8,619 bases of DNA from Rhodospirillales bacterium (GTDB taxonomy: Bacteria; Pseudomonadota; Alphaproteobacteria; Reyranellales; Reyranellaceae). The stretch is taken from positions 1 through 8,619 of the forward strand of contig JABMNB010000420.1 in the NCBI GenBank assembly GCA_013205335.1. Direction: 5' to 3'. Shown here piece after piece: positions 5,765 to 8,619 of the stretch. How positions within the stretch are numbered: position 1 is the stretch's first letter; each line of letters begins with the position of its first letter. Position numbers and translations under genes: made by a program. The notes under the pieces were generated by a model. That model did no database searches and had not been told where the DNA came from. It saw only the letters and a list, made by a program, of their open reading frames with translations.

Positions 5765-6360
5765 GGCTTTCTCGTCGCGGTGATCCAGGCCCTCGCCTGA
5801 CCGATCGGATCGGCATGGTTCACGATGTCGCCGACGACGGAGACGATATCGGCTCCCGACTTCAGACAGAGCAGCGCGCGTTCCAGCGTCAGCCCACCGA
5901 TCGCGACCAGCGGCCGGTTGCCGATCAGCTTCTTCCAGTCGGCCAGCCGCTCGGTGCCCTGCGGCGCCCACGGCATCTGCTTCAGCTTGGTCGGCCAGAT
6001 TGGCCCCAGCGCGACATAGTCGGGATCGATGGCCAGTCCCTTGTCGAGCTCGGCAGGGTCATGCGTGCTGACGCCGATCCTGATGCCGGCGCGGCGCAGT
6101 GCTTTCACATCGGCATCGACCAGGTCCTCCTGGCCGAGATGCACCCAGGCGCAGCCTTCGTCGATCGCGACCTGCCAGTAGTCGTTCACGATCAGGTCGG
6201 CGCCGTGCTGCCCGCAGACGGCTTTCGCCTCGCGCACCTGCCGCCGGATCTCGGCCTCGGCCTGGTCCTTGATGCGCAACTGGATGAGTTTCGTGCCGAT
6301 GGGCACCAGCTTCAGCACCCAGTTCGAATCGGGCACCACGGGATAGAAGGGATCGAGCAT
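5761..6360 (-). CDS. thiE: Thiamine phosphate synthase
   Basis: ThiE couples hydroxymethylpyrimidine diphosphate to the carboxythiazole or thiazole phosphate to give thiamine monophosphate. The 199-residue TIM-barrel protein shows LIQLRIKD (25-32), VND (58-60), WVHLGQEDL (72-80), GVSTHDPAEL (96-105), VALGPIWPT (116-124) and AIGGL (153-157), all in family order. The loop after GPIWPT reads KLKQMPWAPQG rather than the common F-x-T-x-T-K; I recall this variant from other proteobacterial ThiE proteins, so I take it as a subfamily trait. The N-terminus (FYPVVPDSNWVLKLVP) lacks the usual YLVTD. A TenI-like thiazole tautomerase is the alternative, but the conserved QLRxKD, ND and HLGQED blocks and the operon context favour ThiE. 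ATG 6360 lies 4 bases after the thiG stop; GGAG (6373-6370) is 9 bases upstream, inside thiG. Its stop overlaps the thiF start. Confidence 0.88.
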   Translation of the reverse strand: MLDPFYPVVPDSNWVLKLVPIGTKLIQLRIKDQAEAEIRRQVREAKAVCGQHGADLIVNDYWQVAIDEGCAWVHLGQEDLVDADVKALRRAGIRIGVSTHDPAELDKGLAIDPDYVALGPIWPTKLKQMPWAPQGTERLADWKKLIGNRPLVAIGGLTLERALLCLKSGADIVSVVGDIVNHADPIGQARAWITATRKP

Positions 6361-6364
6361 GTAT

Positions 6365-7141
6365 TCAGTCTCCGAGGGCGGCTTTGCCGATCACAGGCGT
6401 CGACGGCACGGCCATGTCGCGCGGCTCCATCGGCCGCGCCAGGTAGGCGGCACGACCGGCTTCGACGCCGAGCGCGAAGGCGCGCGCCATCTCGACCGGA
6501 TCGCCCGCTTCAGCGACCGCCGTGTTGAGAAGTACCGCGTCGTAGCCCAGTTCCATCGCCGCCGCGGCATGCGAGGGCACGCCCAGTCCGGCATCGACCA
6601 CCAGCGGGATGTTGGGAAAGTGCGCGCGCATCGAGCGCAGGCCGTAGACATTGTTCAGTCCGCGCGCCGACCCGATCGGCGCGCCCCACGGCATCAGCAC
6701 CCTGCAGCCCGCCTCGACCAGCCGCTCGGCGACCACGAGATCCTCGGTCGTGTAGGGGAACACTTCGAAACCCTCTTCGGAGAGAATGCGTGCCGCTTCG
6801 ACCAGGCCGAACACGTCGGGCTGCAAGGTGTCGGCCTCGCCGATCACCTCGAGCTTGATCCAGGGCGTGTCGAACAGCTCGCGCGCCATGTGGGCAGTCG
6901 TCACCGCCTCCTTCACCGAATGGCAGCCCGCCGTGTTGGGCAGCACGCGCACGCCCATCGACTGGATGAGCGACCAGAAGGCCTGACCGGCCCGCCCTGC
7001 ACCGCTCTCGCGGCGCAGCGACACGGTCACGACTTCTGCACCCGACGCCTTGACCGCACGTTCGAGGACCGCCGGCGAGGGATAACGCGAGGTGCCGAGC
7101 AGCAGCCGCGACTTCAGCTCGACGCCGTAGAACGAGGCCAT
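6365..7141 (-). CDS. thiG: Thiazole synthase
   Basis: ThiG builds the thiazole ring phosphate of thiamine from 1-deoxy-D-xylulose 5-phosphate, dehydroglycine and the sulfur of ThiS thiocarboxylate. The 258-residue product is full length for the family. It shows LLLGTSRYPSP (13-23), VTVSLRR (38-44), the Schiff-base lysine K96 within TPWIKLEVIGEADTLQPD (same number as K96 of B. subtilis ThiG), VLMPWGAPIGSARGLNN (148-164) and VVDAGLGVPSHAAAAMELGYDAVLLNTA (181-208), which forms the phosphate site. ATG 7141 follows the thiS stop by 3 bases, and GGGAGG (7154-7149) in the end of thiS is placed 7 bases upstream, so translation is coupled. In this operon its glycine-derived substrate comes from ThiO, which points to the oxygen-dependent route and not the ThiH route. 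Confidence 0.97.
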   Translation of the reverse strand: MASFYGVELKSRLLLGTSRYPSPAVLERAVKASGAEVVTVSLRRESGAGRAGQAFWSLIQSMGVRVLPNTAGCHSVKEAVTTAHMARELFDTPWIKLEVIGEADTLQPDVFGLVEAARILSEEGFEVFPYTTEDLVVAERLVEAGCRVLMPWGAPIGSARGLNNVYGLRSMRAHFPNIPLVVDAGLGVPSHAAAAMELGYDAVLLNTAVAEAGDPVEMARAFALGVEAGRAAYLARPMEPRDMAVPSTPVIGKAALGD

Positions 7142-7144
7142 CGC

Positions 7145-7342
7145 CTATCCTCCCTGCATCGGTGCGACGACTTCGATCTTGTCGCCGTCGGCCAGCTCGG
7201 TGCGCGGCCGCGCGGCGGCGGCGACGAAGCGGCCGTTCACCGCCGTTGCGATCTTGCGACCGCCATAACCGAGACTTTCCAGCGCCGCGGCCAGGGTGCC
7301 GGGCGAGACCTCATGCATGTCGTCGTTCAGGAATATCCGCAT
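7145..7342 (-). CDS. thiS: Sulfur carrier protein ThiS
   Basis: ThiS is the small ubiquitin-like carrier whose C-terminal thiocarboxylate supplies sulfur to ThiG. The 65-residue product has the beta-grasp pattern (MRIFLNDD, then EVSPGTLAAALESLG, AVNGRFVAAAA, ELADGDKIEVVAPMQGG) and the required final Gly-Gly. ATG 7342 is chosen over the longer open frame because it has GGAG at 7353-7350, 7 bases upstream, and gives the standard ThiS length. The first 32 bases overlap the end of thiO, so translation of the two is probably coupled. The likely activating enzyme is the ThiF-rhodanese protein at the end of the operon. Confidence 0.93.
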   Translation of the reverse strand: MRIFLNDDMHEVSPGTLAAALESLGYGGRKIATAVNGRFVAAAARPRTELADGDKIEVVAPMQGG

Positions 7343-8315
7343 CGCTCGTCTCCAGAAGAACGGCATCGGCGACTTCCCGCGCCAGCCAGGGCGCGAGCAG
7401 GAAACCATGCCGGAAAAGCCCGTTGGCGTGCAGTACGCGGCCGTTGCGCCGGATGCACGGCAGATTGTCGGGAAAGGTCGGCCGCAGGTCGGCGCCCAGC
7501 TCGACGATCTCGGCCTCGCCGAAGGCCGGGTGAAGCGTGTAGGCCGCGTTGAGCAACTCCATGGCCGAACGCACGCTGACGGAGCGTCGTTCCTCGCTCT
7601 CGATCATCGTGGCCCCGATCATGAAGACCCCGTCGCCGCGCGGCACGATGTAGAGTGGGATGCGCGGATGCAGCAGCCGCACCGGACGCGACAGCGACAC
7701 GTCGCGGGTCCGCACCACGAGCATCTCGCCACGCACGCCGCGCAATTCGGGCAGCGCATCGCGCGCGGCCAAGCCGCGACAATCCACTACGAAGCGCGCT
7801 CCGGTTTCCGCGGGCTTTCCGTCGACACCGAATCGGATGGCGATGCCGCGCGTCTCGAGACCCGCAGCGAGCGACGCCAGTGCCTTGCGCGGCTCAAGAT
7901 GGGCCTCGTCGGCAAAGAACAGCGCGCGGCGGAAGCGTCCGGCCAGGTCGGGTTCGAGGGAAGCGATCCGGTCGCCGTCGATCCACTCGTAGCGCTCGGT
8001 CCGCGCGGCGAAGCGCGTGAGGTCGGCGGCATCGCGCGGCGGCGTGAGGACCAGGCTGCCCTGGCTGACTGTCCCGGGATGGTGGCGCCGCCACCAGTCG
8101 ATCGACGGCTCGCCCAGACGGGCGACGATCTCGTCGGTGGTCGCCCGCTCGCACCACGGCGCCAGCATGCCCCCGGCCATCCAGGAACAGGCGCTTTCGC
8201 CCAGACGGGCGCTGCGCTCCAGCACCTCGACGGCGACACCGCGGTCGGCGAGCTCGGTCGCGCAGGCCAAGCCTGCGACGCCAGCTCCGATGATCGATAC
8301 GACAGGTGAAACCAC
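7311..8315 (-). CDS. thiO: Glycine oxidase ThiO (FAD-dependent)
   Basis: ThiO oxidises glycine with oxygen to dehydroglycine (iminoacetic acid), the C2-N unit for the thiazole ring. The 334-residue protein starts with the FAD Rossmann fold (SIIGAGVAGLACATELADRG, residues 7-26, GxGxxG), followed by AGGMLAPWCE (47-56), a D-amino-acid-oxidase-like middle region, and near the C-terminus ADLRPTFPDNLPCI and GLFRHGFLLAPWLAREVADAV, the usual FAD and substrate-binding end of this family. The GTG at 8315 is preferred because GGGAG (8326-8322) is 6 bases upstream and it starts just before the Rossmann strand. The open frame continues to a TTG at 8360, but that is inside the conserved TPP-binding core and is not a credible start. 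It is the first gene of the thiamine operon, and its stop lies 32 bases inside thiS. Confidence 0.93.
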   Translation of the reverse strand: MVSPVVSIIGAGVAGLACATELADRGVAVEVLERSARLGESACSWMAGGMLAPWCERATTDEIVARLGEPSIDWWRRHHPGTVSQGSLVLTPPRDAADLTRFAARTERYEWIDGDRIASLEPDLAGRFRRALFFADEAHLEPRKALASLAAGLETRGIAIRFGVDGKPAETGARFVVDCRGLAARDALPELRGVRGEMLVVRTRDVSLSRPVRLLHPRIPLYIVPRGDGVFMIGATMIESEERRSVSVRSAMELLNAAYTLHPAFGEAEIVELGADLRPTFPDNLPCIRRNGRVLHANGLFRHGFLLAPWLAREVADAVLLETSDADIPERRHA

Positions 8316-8319
8316 AGCT

Positions 8320-8426
8320 GACTCCCGTTCCTTCGCCGGCATGACCCGGATCAGGTTCAAAGGGTTCAGCCGTTAAGGCTGTCTCAGCCCGCTTCCCACA
8401 CGGAGGTCAGGCACCCCTCGGACGTC
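8320..8426 (-). ncRNA. TPP riboswitch (thi box)
   Basis: On the minus strand the sequence carries the conserved thi-box elements in order: GAGGGGTGCC (8419-8410 region), GGGCTGAGA (8390-8382), an extra P3a-type hairpin CAGCC/GGCTG (8381-8377 with 8371-8367), ACCC (8365-8362) that pairs with GGGT to form P2, and TGAACCTGATCCGGGTCATG (from 8359) followed by CCGGCG. CCGG at 8349-8346 and 8339-8336 form P5. P1 can close as GAC-G-TCC (8426-8420) with GGAGTC (8325-8320). The 3' arm of P1 contains the thiO Shine-Dalgarno GGGAG, so TPP binding should hide it and repress translation of thiO and the coupled genes behind it. I see no intrinsic terminator between the aptamer and thiO, which also argues for translational control. 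Confidence 0.95.
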
Positions 8427-8430
8427 ATCG

Positions 8431-8460
8431 AGAAAAGGGGATCGCAGGCCCCAATGTCAA
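8431..8460 (-). promoter_or_regulatory. Predicted promoter of the thiamine operon
   Basis: A perfect -35 box TTGACA lies at 8460-8455 on the minus strand. A 17-base spacer leads to CTTTTC (8437-8432), a weak -10 candidate; shifting one base gives TTTTCT. Transcription would begin near 8425, just where the TPP aptamer starts, which fits well. The -35 is strong evidence; the -10 is tentative. Confidence 0.55.
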
Positions 8461-8485
8461 GCGGGGTAGGCCTCCCCAGTTATTC

Positions 8486-8619
8486 ATGGCTGGCAAGGGA
8501 GTTTCGGCCATCGGCTCGCTGTGAGGCCGTCTTCGCCGTCATCGGCCTGATCATCGAACTGGCGCTCGGCTTCGTCGCCTGACTGTTTCGGCATTCTGGC
8601 GGTCCTGCAGGCCGACAAG
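8486..8619 (+). other. Possible small hydrophobic reading frame broken at two TGA codons (runs off window)
   Basis: An ATG at 8486 opens a 12-codon frame (MAGKGVSAIGSL) that ends at TGA 8522-8524. If the first T of that TGA is skipped, the frame continues as EAVFAVIGLIIELALGFVA to a second TGA (8580-8582). If the T is skipped there too, it continues as DCFGILAVLQADK to the window edge. The middle segment is strongly hydrophobic and has C or G in nearly all third positions, as expected for genes of this genome. There is no Shine-Dalgarno before the ATG. It could be a decayed gene, a sequence with two single-base errors, or chance. I do not recognise a family. Confidence 0.2.

Noticed and set aside
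6359..7552. 397-codon plus-strand frame opposite thiG and thiS
   Set aside because: It is antisense to genes with clear ThiG and ThiS motifs and is rich in Arg and His; a shadow frame.
8316..8360. thiO start at TTG 8360
   Set aside because: That codon lies in the conserved TGAACCTGATC core of the TPP aptamer; GTG 8315 has a well-placed Shine-Dalgarno.
8486..8619. Minus-strand frame reading into the window from the right edge, ending near 8486
   Set aside because: It stays open, but its translation is rich in D, Q and E with no recognisable motif and is antisense to the hydrophobic frame. It ends only 26 bases before the thiamine promoter. I cannot support it as a gene without the sequence beyond 8619.

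Overview
The window looks like a chromosomal segment of a GC-rich alphaproteobacterium. The evidence is the strong G/C bias at third codon positions, GTG starts, the uvrC-pgsA-moaD-moaE gene order, and a thiO-thiS-thiG-thiE-thiF operon behind a TPP riboswitch. It is mostly housekeeping DNA. I see no insertion sequence, prophage, CRISPR array, tRNA or rRNA. I cannot name the genus from sequence alone.

Left part (1-1544, + strand). The window opens in the last 82 codons of a guanine deaminase (guaD). A 286-bp non-coding stretch follows. It holds a 16-bp palindrome, a hairpin, an orphan Shine-Dalgarno-like motif, and a clear intrinsic-terminator hairpin that ends 45 bases before a PhoH-family ATPase gene. 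The PhoH gene is followed by a 282-bp AT-richer intergenic region with a perfect 10-bp hairpin.

Middle part (1545-4740, + strand). uvrC, pgsA, moaD and moaE are packed with gaps of 10, -4 and 4 bases, which suggests one transcript. UvrC is the nucleotide-excision-repair incision nuclease. PgsA makes phosphatidylglycerol phosphate. MoaD and MoaE together form molybdopterin synthase.

Right part (8460-4805, - strand). A thiamine operon runs leftward and meets moaE tail to tail. From its promoter the order is: predicted TTGACA promoter, TPP riboswitch, thiO, thiS, thiG, thiE, and a ThiF-rhodanese fusion. These genes make the thiazole half of thiamine (ThiO glycine oxidase, ThiS sulfur carrier, ThiG thiazole synthase, ThiF adenylyltransferase) and join it to the pyrimidine (ThiE). 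The predicted Shine-Dalgarno of thiO lies in the closing helix of the riboswitch, so TPP should block translation directly. thiC and thiD are not in the window.

Most interesting points: (1) the thiF product is fused to a rhodanese domain and has lost the usual CxxC zinc ligands, while ThiS and MoaD, two sulfur-carrier proteins that need such an enzyme, are both encoded here; (2) the phoH leader has the architecture of a possible attenuator; (3) at the extreme right end there is a short hydrophobic reading frame that becomes continuous only if one T is skipped at each of two TGA codons. I found nothing that I can claim is a new biological system.
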